Assembly: GCA_027972325.1 (NCBI GenBank)
Contig: JAPMOS010000323.1
Span: 1-28,073, forward strand
DNA length: 28,073 nt
Origin: Paratrimastix pyriformis
Lineage: Eukaryota > Preaxostyla > Paratrimastigidae
Direction of reading: 5' to 3'
Shown here: positions 1 to 9,428 of the stretch, piece after piece
Layout of the letters: each line of letters opens with the position of its first letter
Position numbering within the stretch: the stretch's first letter is position 1
Notes under the pieces: model-generated
Seen by the model: only the letters and a program-made list of their open reading frames with translations
The model's database searches: none
What the model was told of the DNA's origin: nothing
Made by a program: the position numbers and the translations under genes

Positions 1-7
1 TGTGACT

Positions 8-973
8 ATGTCTGATGTTGAGGAGGCGGCTGCGCAGAGGCTGCCCGTGTGCAACAACACAAGCGTGCGGCCGAGAAGAGTGCGGCGGCGGCGGCCTCAA
101 GGGATGAGGAGAGCCCATGTTGGGATCAGGTCTGTTTGATTGAGTGCCGCAAACGAAGCGCCCTGAGTTGGGGCCGGCTAGTGATCCTGACGATCTTTTT
201 GTGCTGCAGGCTATTGGGGCTACGCTCTTGTTCCTGATGGGAATCCTCTATCCTATGCTGAAATTCAGGCGTCTTTGCGGGCGCCGCGGTGGAGGGGTCT
301 TCCCCGAATTCTCAATTCTATTCGATCGTCCGACGGCCGAGCAGTTCACAAGGGTTGAGGAACTTGGCCAGAAGTTTCATGCTACTGTGAGGCCTATTGT
401 GGCTGTGGCGACTGAATTCCAGCCGGACATCATCACGACAACGCTCTTCAAGGCGACGCTTGCTGGCTTTCCGACGGAGGCCAGTGAAGAGGATGTGGCG
501 ACATGGTTGGGAAGGAAGGTTTGTGTTGTGCTATGGAGGGGTTATGGTTTTTAGATTCTCTGAGGGTGTTCAAGTTAATGCCTGCGATCTTTCAAGTCAG
601 CTTCTTTGCGGAGGAGAAGAAATGCCGAAGTGGTTCGCGCCGGGATGCCAACCGAGATGGCCCATTACCGTGGTGCCTCCCGGTGGTGGGTCGGTGCCGC
701 CCAACAAAGCTGGCGATGCTGCGCCGTCGGGATCTGGCGACTGTGCCGGCTGTCGAGGCCTGGTTGGCGAGCCTGACGCCTCCATTCCGCCTTAGCGACC
801 ATTGCCAGGAAGGACAAGCCTTCCTGACTGGTCGCTGGGACGGTACGTGGTTATTGGTGGTCGATCCCGAGGAACGAGACCGGCTGGCGAGGGAGAAGCA
901 GCAGCAATATGGGGGGCCGCGGACTATTGTTCGGCGGACTGTGGTGCGTGTGGCGGCCAAGGGGTTGCTGTGA
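8..973 (+). pseudogene. LINE copy A ORF1, RRM-like nucleic-acid-binding protein, frameshifted
   Basis: ORF1 of LINEs encodes an RNA-binding protein that packages the element RNA. The ATG at 8 opens a helical, Ala/Glu/Lys-rich segment that resembles the start of the D-copy segment at 22018. At about 447-515 the stretch KATLAGFPTEASEEDVATWL has the look of an RRM beta1-alpha1 unit, and D keeps the counterpart RAHLGGLPLEAKEEEVRQWL. The C-terminal block around 826-870 contains TGRWDGT, also kept in D as SGRWDGT. The stop is at 971-973. At least two frame changes separate the N-terminal, RRM and C-terminal parts. The RRM call is by pattern only. The ATG at 8 is the first usable start visible, but the true start could lie upstream of the window. 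Confidence 0.6.
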
Positions 974-1057
974 TTTGGTTTGAGGTGTTGTGTTTTCAAT
1001 CTGAATCTTTTTGAAAACATGCCTTGAGCAACCATTATATATTCATAAAGGAACGGG
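974..1057 (+). other. AT-rich ORF1-ORF2 spacer with a two-codon mini-ORF
   Basis: An 84-base spacer separates the ORF1 stop from the ORF2 ATG. It is much richer in A and T than the rest of the element and contains TTATATATTCATAAAG just before the ORF2 start. It also contains ATG-CCT-TGA at 1019-1027, a minimal upstream reading frame. The same spacer is nearly unchanged in copies B (9343-9428) and C (18203-18288). It probably bears on how ORF2 translation starts (reinitiation or internal entry); this is inference. Confidence 0.5.
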
Positions 1058-2087
1058 ATGATTACGACTGGATTCAGTCCTTACGTACGGATGGTACGTA
1101 TTGAGCTGGACAAAAACGCAGTATCGTCGTTGGGCCACTCGCATGGGGCACGATCGATCTTATTGAAGGAAAATGGTGGGTGAAGTGGTGGTTTGTTACA
1201 CAGACTGGAGAAAATGGGTGTGAACTTGGGCAACATGATCAGGGCCGGCCTGCGGGTGGGGACGGCTGCTGTATCAGAAATGGAGGAGCTGTGATAATGT
1301 TGGGGACGGACCAAAAGGAAGAAGGAGGCGTGGCAAAGCGTGGCGATCGGTGGGGAATCGGCCAGCCGGAGGGCAGCGTAGGAGGAAGAAGAACGAGCGG
1401 ATGGGGATCTGATTTGGTGAAAAAAGACCGGGGAATTGAAACAGAGGAATGGGGTAGAGCGGACGGTGGAGAAACTGATGGGGCAGCTTGCTACTGCCAG
1501 GTTGAGCACCGGGAGGGAATCTTCGGCCGGAGTTGGGCGGACGGGTCTCTGCATGAGTTGGCAGGGAATGATGGCGGTTTGGTGGATATCCTTTTGACGA
1601 TTTTGATAGATAGTGTTGGTAGGTTGTGCGTGTTCATGCAGGGGCTTGTTTTGGAAGATGGCCTGATCGACTTGATCCAAGCGAGGGGGGAATACCACAG
1701 GCTATGGGCTCAGATGAAGGGGGTGCGAGGACATTACATTGGACCAAACGAAATCTATTTGGGGAATCGATGGGTGGGAATCTGTTTACTGGTGGCGATG
1801 GCTCAATGGGGAGGTGCGGGCGTGACTCGGAGAGCGTGGGAACTCGACGCGGTTCTAAAAGCGAGGCGGGTGGAAGGAGAGTGTGGATGATGGCGGCGGA
1901 GGTTTGGGCTTTGGGGGTGGGGCAGGATCCCAGCTGGCGGACTGGGAGGGAGAGTGGCAGGCAAAGAGACTGGCCCGAAGCGGACGAGGACGAGGTACGG
2001 GAGAGAAGAGGCTCTGATGGAAGGGGGAGGGACGTGACAGTGAGAGATTGACGGATGGAGGGATGATGGAGCGACCGGGCGAGTTGT
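1058..2087 (+). pseudogene. LINE copy A ORF2 N-terminal region, function unknown
   Basis: The ATG at 1058 matches the ORF2 start in B (9429) and C (18289) and begins MITTGFSPYVRMVRIELDK. Copy C gives the cleanest reading: Trp/Gly-rich segments, a hydrophobic stretch (about 18820-18895 in C), then a conserved Trp-rich block with FGLWGWGQDPSW. In A the frame is broken several times. I recognise no known domain. The Trp-rich block has a recognisable counterpart in element D near 24870-25070, so the region is under some constraint. It runs directly into the USP-like domain. Confidence 0.5.
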
Positions 2088-2880
2088 TTGGCGGTGGTGG
2101 CGAGCTGGAGGAAGTTGATGGGGTTGGCGCGGGGCGGGGTCGGGAGGTACAGAGGCGTGTGTAATAAGTCGGGCCACCGTTGTTGGGTGGCAACAGCCTC
2201 CAGGTGGTGGAAGCGGTGGGGGGCCGGGCAGTTGTTCGATGTTGTGAGGGGTGATTGGGGGAGAACCCGGGTATGGAGCAGGCAATCTGGGGAGAAGGGG
2301 ATTGATGGGCTGGATGAGCTTCATGATGGGGATGCAGGGGATGCGGTGGCGGACCTGCTGAGAAAGCTCGGATCCCGACAGGAGCGCGGATGAGGGTGGT
2401 GCGTCTGTCAGGAATGCGGAAGGGTGAGCGAGGGCCGCGAAAGGAGCGGGACTGCCTGGTGGTGCGTCTGGAGGGACGGTGACAGAATGAGTGAAGCGGT
2501 CCGGAAGGTGGTGATGGCGGACGGACGGGTGCGGAAGAGTGCCCAGGTGTGGTGCCGATCGGTGGCACGCGCAGGAGGAACGGGCGGTGGGCATGGAGGA
2601 TGTCATGGTGGTCCAGGTGGTTCGCGATCGGCGGGACGGCAGGTGGACCAGTCGCAGTGGCGGGTGCAGCCGACCCCGTGGAAGTTCTTGGCACGAATTA
2701 CCGCCTGGAGGCGGCGAGTTCGCGAAAGGAGAGGAGGGGGCGACATTGGGTGGCGGTGAAGAGGATTGAAGGGGCATGGTGGCGCTTCGATGACAGCGTG
2801 GTGAGGAGGTGGGCGAGGAAGAGACGAATGGCGACATCTTTCTTTATGTGGCGGGGGCAGGGATGGGGTCGAGAATGGCG
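2088..2880 (+). pseudogene. LINE copy A ORF2, USP-type (peptidase C19) deubiquitinase-like domain
   Basis: USP enzymes cut ubiquitin from proteins with a Cys-His-Asp/Asn triad. Here a Cys box reads NKSGHRCWVATA, with the candidate nucleophile Cys at 2181-2183. A CxxC-bearing finger region follows, and then a His box, RHWVAVKRIEGAWWRFDDS, with His at 2744-2746 and the Asp in FDD. This is the spacing and wording of USP C-terminal boxes (GHYxxY...WxxFDDxxV). The domain is split over frames in this copy and one CxxC pair is damaged (compare B at 10805-10900). The Asn usually five residues before the Cys sits one position further out. OTU-type proteases are known in some LINEs; this one reads as USP. 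Confidence 0.72.
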
Positions 2881-3243
2881 TTCGATGTGGGGACCGGCTG
2901 GAGGGGGGAGCAAAGAAGGGGGCAGACGGGAGGGCACAAGGGGGACGAAGGGGAGACGGGTAAGGCGGGGAGGTGAAGACCTGGAAGCATGAGGTGGGGC
3001 AGTCCGGGGTGCGCCCGGTAACGGGGACTCCTACCCGGGGGTGCCCAGGTATCCTGGGGACGGGATGAGCAGAAAGGCCAGGAAGAAGCGCGGGAAGGAC
3101 GCGACAAGGAAGACAGTGGCAAAGATGAGGATATCGAGAAGACATGACGAGAAGGCGGAGGAGGAGGAATTCCAGGGGTGGAGAAGTGGTGCCAGGGCGA
3201 AGGAGGCCAACCTGAGGGCGGGGCTGCCGGCGAGGAGGGAAGG
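2881..3243 (+). other. ORF2 linker, basic and NLS-like (copy A)
   Basis: This stretch joins the USP-like and endonuclease domains. It is Gly/Arg/Lys-rich. It contains a basic cluster near 3076-3140, clearer in B at about 11518-11550 as RKKDATRKKRQ and kept in D near 26250-26295 as KRDAQRKKRQK. An acidic segment, KAEEEEF, follows. A nuclear localisation role is plausible for a LINE ORF2 but is inferred only from base composition and its conservation in D. Confidence 0.45.
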
Positions 3244-3940
3244 ATGAGGGTCGTGGGGTGGAACGTGCGTGGGTTGGGGTCAGACTGGAAGAAGAGCAAT
3301 GTGGCGGACCTGCTGCGAGTTGGGGGTCAACATTGCCTCCTGCAGAGACGAAAGGTACGAAGACAACAAGCAACAGTTGGAGAGAAGTGGATGAAGGGGT
3401 GGTGCTGGAGGAGCTCGGTGGTGGAGGACGCAGATGCGCGGCACCCAAGGGAGGTGATGATTGGGTATAGGCGGACCTTACAGATAGCAGTGCAAGGTCA
3501 GGAGGTGATCCCTGGCTACTTGATGTTCTCGATTGGTCGGAGGAAGACCAACCTGAGGCTCATAAATCTGTACCAACTGGGGGAGGACAAGGTGAGGTGG
3601 GAATGTCATTATCAGGAGGTTGGAAGAGTGCATGGCGGAGGAGCAGCTGGGAGGGCGTGGTGGTGTACACGGACGCGAATAGCTGGGCCAAGGAGGTTGG
3701 TGAGCAGGAGATGCTGGGTCTGTATGACACGGCGAAGATGGTGGGTAAGCAGAACGAGATCACATTCGTGCGCAAGAAGAAAGGAGGGAAGGGGGAGGTG
3801 GAGGAGGAGGGGAAGAAGCAAGGGGGGAAGAGTGAGCTGGACAACTGGCAACGATACGATTGCTGGACAATATGTGGGTGTGGAGAAATGGGGAGGTTCA
3901 ATGGCAGAACCATCACATGGTAGTCACTGACTTGAGGAAC
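3244..3940 (+). pseudogene. LINE copy A ORF2, APE-type endonuclease domain
   Basis: APE-type endonucleases nick target DNA to prime reverse transcription. The ATG at 3244 begins MRVVGWNVRGLGSDWK, giving the catalytic Asn motif WNVRGL. The metal-binding Glu motif QETKGT is clear in B (11795-11815) and D but damaged here. YTDANSW corresponds to the GDFN motif, and a (T/S)DHHMVV motif ends the domain near 3910-3935. Several short deletions break the frame, including one that removes the DRF/TDH context that is intact in B. Inactive in this copy as read. Confidence 0.85.
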
Positions 3941-4340
3941 ATGTTGCCGGCATGGGCGGGAACGCTGCGGAGGAAGGTGGCCATCTGCCCGTCCAAGTCG
4001 GACCTGGATGCGTTGCTGCGGGAGAAGGATGAGTATGAAGGGATGGTGGGGAAGATGCGTACCGGGAGAAAGTGGCGGAATTGCTTCGGAAGGCGATGGA
4101 GAAGGGGCGGACCCATCGTTCGAGCAGATGAGTGGGATCCTGCGGGAGACGGCGGGGAAGGTGTTTGGGTTCCGGACGTGGCCAACACAGACAGGGATTA
4201 TGAACCCATCGCATGAAGAAGCTGAGACGGATGGCGATGGCGGGCGGGACCCGAGCCTGAGGAGGAAATGCAGAAGCAGTTGGCCAAAATGAGAGGCGTG
4301 CACTACAGGAAGAGGATCGGGCGTTGGAAGGGAAGCGCAA
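3941..4340 (+). pseudogene. ORF2 connector between endonuclease and RT (copy A)
   Basis: This is a helical, Lys/Arg-rich connector that continues without a gap from the endonuclease into the RT. Recognisable words include FEQMSGILRETAGKVFGFR and, before the RT, GKRKRIYKGIMTDG. Both are shared with B and, in part, with D (27330-27570). No separate domain is recognised. Confidence 0.5.
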
Positions 4341-6127
4341 GCGCATATATAAGGGCATCATGACAGACGGGGTGGCGCCGGTCGTCGTATGCAACTAAGA
4401 ATGTGGAGGGAAAGGTGGACAAAGTGGTCACAGATCCGGAGTCGGTGAAGAATGGATGGAGGAACTTCATGGCGGACCTGGCAAGGAGGGTGTTGCCGGT
4501 GGGCCCGAGGGTGGGCGGGTGCCAGAAGGAAGGCAGGAAGGGTGATCATGGCAACGCATGATGTTGAGACAATCCTGGGGCGCTCCCCGATGGTAAGGCG
4601 GCGGGCCCGGATGGAGTGACGGCAGAGATGATCCATGCCTGTGGGAAGAGATCAAAGTGGTTGGGAGGAGATACAATGAGATGTTGAGCGGAGTGAAGTG
4701 CCGCAGGAGCTCAAGGTCAGTTCGGTGTTCATGGCCACGAAGTCGCAGACAGAACACCCTGGTGACCCTGCAGGCAGAAGGCCAATCACTTTGATACAGG
4801 TCTTTTGAAGGGATTGCAGGTGGTGATGGCGTCGCGGTTCCAAGAATGGTGCGTGCAAAGAATGTGTTTGGGAGGAGCAGTTTGGGTTTCTGAGAGGAGA
4901 AGGATTGAGACCCCAATTGCAGAAATTATGGGAGTGCTCACTGACTCGAAAATTATGGGAGGCAGGGAATTCCACATGTGCTCGTTAGATATCAAAAGGC
5001 CTATGATACAGTGGACATGGACGCACTGAGGAGGTTGAGACGGATGGGGTTGAGGCATTCATCAGGTATGTGGAGAGTCTGTACGAGGGAGGAAGGCCAA
5101 AGTCATTACGGGTTTCGGGCTGACGAGAGCTATGAGATAGAGAGGCATTAGTCAGGGGACCCGCTTTCATGTCTGCTATCTCATTCATGGAGAAGTGCTG
5201 GCAGAGGTGCGAAAGCAGGAAGGTGGGTATATCCTGGATAGTGGAAGGAAGGTGAAAGTCCTTGCCTTTGCTGACGATGTGATGCTGGTCACTCGAACCA
5301 AGGAGCAGATGGTACGGTTGGTCAACACAGTGAGACGGAAGGTGGAGGAGGCGGGTATGCAGCTGTCGTGGACCAAGTGTGACTACCCGTGTGGGGGTGA
5401 AGAGCAAGACGGACCTGGACCTGGGTGAGGGTCGAGTCATCAAGGTCCAGCAGAAGGGTGGGGCCATCCGGTACCTGGGAATTTGGATAGACGAGGAGAT
5501 GAACATGAAGATCAACACGGAGAAGGTCATCCAGAAAATGTGTGGGAGGTTGCACAGGCTGATGGACAAGAAGGTCCCACCGAGGTTGATGGTGCAGATG
5601 ATCAACGAGTGCGTGTCGACGTGCCTACAATATACGGCGAGGCAGTGCCCATGCCGCAGAAGGACCTTGAGATTCTTCAACAGCGCTATGCGAGTATTTC
5701 GGGAGATTGGTGGGTGCTTGGGAAATGCGACCCGGCGGAGGTGCTCTTCTTCCGGAGGATGAGGGTGGGATGGGTCTCAAGGACCCGGTGGATGTACGAC
5801 ATGATGGTGCTCACGCAACTGCTGGGCAGGGTGGCAGACCAACAAGGGTGCGGCGTGATGCTCCGTGAAGAGATAGCCCTGCTGCAAAAGTTGTGGACGA
5901 CGAGTGAGCCGCTGCTGGACAACCCCGGGAAGTGGGTCAGACTGCACGCGAAGGAGAAGATGCCGGGGTGGTGTCGGGGATGTTGAGGATCTTGCACAAG
6001 AAGGGGTTGGCCATCGTGAGGGATGGGGAAGTATTGAAAAGGAAGCGGAATGGGGAATGCCGACAACACTGGAGGAGCTGGCAGAGCCATGCAAAATCAC
6101 CAAGCGGCACAGGCAGACACTCATGAA
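4341..6127 (+). pseudogene. LINE copy A ORF2, reverse transcriptase domain
   Basis: This domain copies element RNA into DNA at the nicked target. RT landmarks are readable: AAGPDGVTAEMIHAC (near 4590-4640), RRPITL, the Q/EFGFLRGR motif, LDIK-AYDTVD (near 4985-5015), a damaged SQGDP motif, and the catalytic FADD at 5267-5278. YLGIWIDEEMNMK (near 5470) marks the thumb side. The first part is broken by many single-base losses relative to B (12840-14667). The second part (5379-5762) is open. The C-terminal connector with EELAEPCKI and a helix-turn-helix-like stretch ends near 6127. Confidence 0.95.
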
Positions 6128-6734
6128 GAGGGGCATCAGGAGTGTGGCTGACCTGATTGTGGGCGGTAGGTTTCAGTGGAGGGCACGATGCCGCAGTACG
6201 TGGAGGCCATCAAGGAGCGGGTGTGTGTGTGGGGGAACAAAGTGGAGACGGAATATGTTAAGTTGGCGAGGAGGATCCGAGAGGGAAGAAGTGGCAGAAA
6301 GAGATCGAAAGAGGGCAAGGACGGAACAGGAAAAGGAGAGCCGAGAGAGGCGGGACGGGATACGGGCAGAGAGGAGGATGGTGGGAAGGATCACGGGATC
6401 CCAGACCCGAGAGGAAGATGAGACAAGCCAAGCTGATGGTGGGGCAAGGAGGAAAGCTGGTGGTCGTGGCGAAGAACAGGAAACGCCGAAGCGGGGAGCC
6501 GGGGTGGGAGGCCGCCAAGAAAGGGAAGCCCGACGAGCAAGGGGATGGCGAAACGGAGGATGCATGTTGAAGCCAGCGACAAGAAGAGGGGCGGAGAGGC
6601 ACCTGGACCAGAACGGGGAAAGCAAGAAGAGCCGGATGAGCGGGCAAGTGGGACGAGGCAATGTGGAGGCGATGGGAGGCACTGCGGGCGGAGTGTGAGG
6701 AGGTGGAGGTGCGGGTGGAGGAGCCCGAGCTGAA
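6128..6734 (+). other. ORF2 basic linker between RT and RNase H (copy A)
   Basis: About 600 bases, very rich in Arg, Lys and Glu codons (RKRARTEQEK, AKNRKRRSGEP). No domain is recognised. It is probably a flexible or nucleic-acid-binding linker. The same stretch occurs in B at 14668-15261 with several length differences. Confidence 0.45.
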
Positions 6735-7175
6735 GTGGCGGACTTTTACACAGATGGTAGCGCGACCAAGAAGAAGAAGGAGCTGCATTGGCGGTGGTGG
6801 AGCGGCTGTCCAATGGGGCACTGGCTGTGCGGGTCGGGAGAAGGTGCACGGGAAAGGGCAAACAAACAATGAGGCAGAGCTGGAAGCCATCCTGGAAGCC
6901 ATCAGAGTGGGACAGGATGCAAACGTGGAGGTGCGCACGGACAGTAAGGTGGCAAAGGGATGGGTGGAGAGGCTGATGAAGGACGACTGGACACCGACGG
7001 ACCTGATCGAGTCGAAGGCCGAGGGCCTCCTCGAAGGGGACAGCGAATTCTGAAGGAGCACAGGGGGTGTCCGGCTGGTGTGGGTGAAGGGGCACCAGGA
7101 GACAGGGCATCGCTGGATGCGGAGGGGAACAGATTGGCAGACAAGATTGCCAGGCAAAAGCATCAAACAGGACAT
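6735..7175 (+). pseudogene. LINE copy A ORF2, RNase H domain
   Basis: RNase H removes the RNA strand after first-strand synthesis. The motif FYTDGSATK near 6745 carries the first catalytic Asp. NNEAELEAILEAI (near 6868-6905) carries the Glu, VRTDSKVAKGW (near 6930-6965) the second Asp, and the late block with VWVKGHQ and NRLADK the last acidic residue. Together they match RNase HI order and spacing. This copy has small deletions after the second Asp; B is cleaner. Confidence 0.88.
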
Positions 7176-7740
7176 AGGCAAGGTGCAACAGGAACGGACC
7201 TGGGGTTTCGGTTGGTGCACCAATGCGACGGGGAGGAGGTGGAGGAGACTTTCGCCTCCAGTCCTTCAGCCGCCGCGGACGCATCTCCAGGGCGGCCCGG
7301 AAACGCAAGAACGCACTGGTGGTCATCAATGCTCAGACGGGAAATGGCGGAATAAATACGCAGACCATGCGATGCGAAATGTCGGGCAGACTGGCCATGA
7401 TGGCAATCTTGCAGCGGTACATCACGGCCAACATCAGATTCTACATCAATGGTGAAGGGATGGGAAATGTTGGTGTGGGGCGAGAGACTATACGAACCAT
7501 TTGGTTTTGAATGCCCGGCTATGATGGGCAGTGTCGCTGAAAGGTGGAGTGGTGCCAATGCGATCAAACTGATCGCGTGGCTGGACAAGGGGGAAGGAGC
7601 AGAAGATGCAGAACAATTGCTCCAAGAAAATGGGTGGAGCCTATGGGTCAAAGTGTGCAGGTGAGAGGTAAGCAAATAGCGATGGACAGACTCTGGGAGC
7701 TCATCGAGCGATCGCGGGGGCGCTGGTACCGCGCCCGAAC
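7176..7740 (+). pseudogene. ORF2 post-RNase H region with CCHC zinc knuckle (copy A)
   Basis: This region follows RNase H and is read best in copy B. It has a basic helical segment (SFSRRGRISRAARK), a segment with LQRYITANIRFYINGEG, then the zinc-knuckle region. In B the knuckle is C-x-C-x7-H-x4-C at 16016-16063. In A the first Cys pair is disturbed by a small deletion near 7460-7480, while the NHLVFEC-like half is only partly readable. C-terminal zinc knuckles are common in APE LINEs and bind element RNA. Confidence 0.6.
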
Positions 7741-8757
7741 CTGGGACAGCTTCTGGGAAATGTTCACCACAGAAGTGGCGAACCTCTGCGATCGATATGT
7801 GGATGGGATGAGTACGGAGATGGCAGAAGGGCAGACCCACAAGAGCACCCTGCGAAACCAGTGGACGACCCCACGTGGTGTCCTCTGCTCAGACAAGCAG
7901 GCAGTTTGACAACGATGGCATTCTCGCATCCTGGGAATGCCGATTTGAGCTTCCCCGAATTCAGAACGCCCAGCAAGGATGACTGGTTTTGGGTGGAAGA
8001 CTGGATGGCTACGGGTTGTTTAAGGAGAATCGCGACCTCCTCATCTTTGCCAACCCTGAATACAACCCACAGGAAGAGATGGACCGGTTATTTACGGCAA
8101 TTGGTGATTGGGCGGAGAGCCCAATTGGTAGAGCTGGGAAGAGAGCCTTCCGATGTATCGCGATAGTCCCGTACGGAGTGGGTAAGCCAAACCGGACGCG
8201 GCCGGTGCAGGGAAATGAAGGCGCAGCATGGAGTCGGTTTGGCGCTGAGGGGGACATGCAACTGAAGGAGCTGTTTATCATTGAGGAAGGGGCTTCAGCT
8301 TCTGGCTGCCGAGCTTCTGGCGGACGGGGGAGAAAGGTGCGGGAAGGCCCCGTTTGACGTGGGCATTCTGCTCTTCGAGAACCAGCGGGCCCGAGAGATT
8401 CCCGATGGACCCAGCCCCTTGTGGGCATTGGAGAACATGTTGCGAAAGGAGGCGGGAGCGCGAAGAGTGGAGGCTGACTATGAGGGGCGTCCGAAGGAGG
8501 GCGAAGTGCTCTATAACTGGAGGGGGATTTCAGAAGGTGTGGTGAAGAAAGTTGCTGGGAGACTGCGAAGACGGTGCGGGCTTAGGGAAATCTACGCGAA
8601 TGACTGCAGACTGGCAGCAGAGCTGGGGATTGTGGATGAAGAGACCCAGAAGGAGATTGGGAGCGAACTGGGTGGACTGCGGAGAACGATGCTGGTAGCG
8701 ATCAAGCAACGGAAGAAGAACGAGAAGAACGAGGAAGGGATGGACGAAGGGACGTAG
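7741..8757 (+). pseudogene. ORF2 C-terminal adenine-N6 methyltransferase-like domain (copy A)
   Basis: Dam-like enzymes (phage Dam, DIRS methylase, PCIF1) carry an early W-TP segment, a catalytic (D/N)PP(Y/F/W), a following IxxVP strand and a late hydrophobic strand. Here QWTTP lies near 7860, FANPEY at 8046-8063, FRCIAIVPYG near 8149-8178, and APFDVGILLFE near 8346-8380. The catalytic motif is NPEY, with Glu replacing the second Pro. The same change is in B, so it belongs to the family and is not a local error. A basic helical tail ends at the TAG 8755-8757. The call rests on motif order only; it could be an inactive fold or a chance likeness. Confidence 0.42.
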
Positions 8758-8920
8758 TCCGAGTGTCGGCGGTGACCGCCCCTTGTGGGCGCGAGCCGAC
8801 CCATGGACCACTTGGGGCGTTCCTTCTTGCGAGCTTGTCTCGCGGGGAGGGCGGACCGGGAGGTCTATGTTACCCGCGGGCTTCGGCCCGATAACGGACT
8901 CGGCGTAAGCCGGGAAGTAT
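8758..8920 (+). other. Structured 3'UTR of LINE copy A
   Basis: After the ORF2 stop come several perfect hairpins. An outer helix GTCGGC/GCCGAC (8765-8770 with 8795-8800) encloses CGCCC/GGGCG (8777-8781 with 8787-8791). GCGAG/CTCGC (8829-8833 with 8839-8843) follows, then CGGGC-TTCG-GCCCG (8877-8890), a UUCG tetraloop hairpin. The same set is repeated before the tail of B. LINE RTs often recognise 3' structures of this kind; that role is inferred here. Confidence 0.6.
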
Positions 8921-8937
8921 CACACACACACACACAC
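8921..8937 (+). repeat. (CA)8 microsatellite tail of copy A
   Basis: A pure CA run forms the 3' end of copy A and is followed at once by copy B. Its counterpart at the end of B has 11 units. A simple-repeat tail instead of poly(A) is typical of several LINE clades. Confidence 0.9.
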
Positions 8938-9342
8938 CCTGCGATCTTTCAAGTCAGCTTCTTTGCGGAGGGAGAAGAAGAAATGCCGAAGTGGTTCCCG
9001 CGCCGGGATGCCAACCCGAGATGGCCCATTACCGTGGTGCCTCCCGAAGTGCGGGTCGAGGTGCCGCCCAACAAGAAGCTGGCGATGCTGCGCCGTCGGG
9101 ATCTGGCGACTGTGCCGGCTGTCGAGGCCTGGTTGGCGAGCCTGACGCCTCCAATCCGCCCAGCGACCATTGCCAGGAAGGGACAAGCCTTCCTGACTGG
9201 TCGCTGGGACGGTACGTGGTTATTGGTGGTCGATCCCGAGGAACGAGACCGGCTGGCGAGGGAGAAGCAGCAGCAATATGGGGGGCCGCGGACTATTGTT
9301 CGGCGGACTGTGGTGCGTGTGGCGGCCAAGGGGTTGCTGTGA
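8938..9342 (+). pseudogene. LINE copy B ORF1 C-terminal part (5'-truncated)
   Basis: Only the C-terminal portion of ORF1 remains. It reads in one frame from FQVSFFAEGEEEMPKWF to the TGA at 9340-9342, including VRVEVPPNKKLAML and TGRWDGTWLLVVDPEERD. By comparison with D, this block is a conserved ORF1 C-terminal domain that follows the RRM-like part. The frame is open upstream through the CA tail and the 3'UTR of copy A to an ATG at 8803, giving a 179-codon fused frame; the fusion is a by-product of the junction. Confidence 0.7.
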
Positions 9343-9428
9343 TTTGGTTTGAGGTGTTGTGTTTTCAATCTGAATCTTTTTTGAAAACATGCCTTGAGCA
9401 ACCATTATATATTCATAAAGGGAACGGG
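9343..9428 (+). other. AT-rich ORF1-ORF2 spacer (copy B)
   Basis: The same spacer as in copy A, with the TTATATATTCATAAAG block before the ORF2 ATG and the ATG-CCT-TGA mini-ORF at 9389-9397. It is nearly identical across copies apart from T- and G-run lengths. Confidence 0.5.

Larger units (their letters stand above)
1..8937 (+). mobile_element. LINE (non-LTR retrotransposon) copy A, 5' end outside window
   Basis: This is the most complete copy in the window. It holds most of ORF1, a short AT-rich spacer, a very long ORF2 (USP-like, APE endonuclease, RT, RNase H, zinc knuckle, methyltransferase-like), a structured 3'UTR and a (CA)8 tail. Copy B begins directly at the tail. APE and RNase H together place it near the I/Tad1/R1/LOA/Ingi group or a related protist lineage; I cannot assign a named clade. 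Compared with B and C it carries many 1-8 bp deletions, mostly in G or A runs, so no domain is read in one frame throughout. Substitutions against B are few and mainly transitions, so the copies are young relative to each other. Confidence 0.93.

Noticed and set aside
170-215. Possible intron with a 3' splice site (TTTTTGTGCTGCAG) in A, and a similar TTACAG in D near 22290
   Set aside because: In D the frame is open straight through the supposed intron, and no matching 5' splice site is compelling.
1803-2837. Long open frames on the - strand (for example 1803-2837, 10257-11252, 15428-16513)
   Set aside because: They are Pro/Ser/His-rich mirrors of purine-rich coding strands, recur in each LINE copy, and carry no motif. 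They follow from composition.
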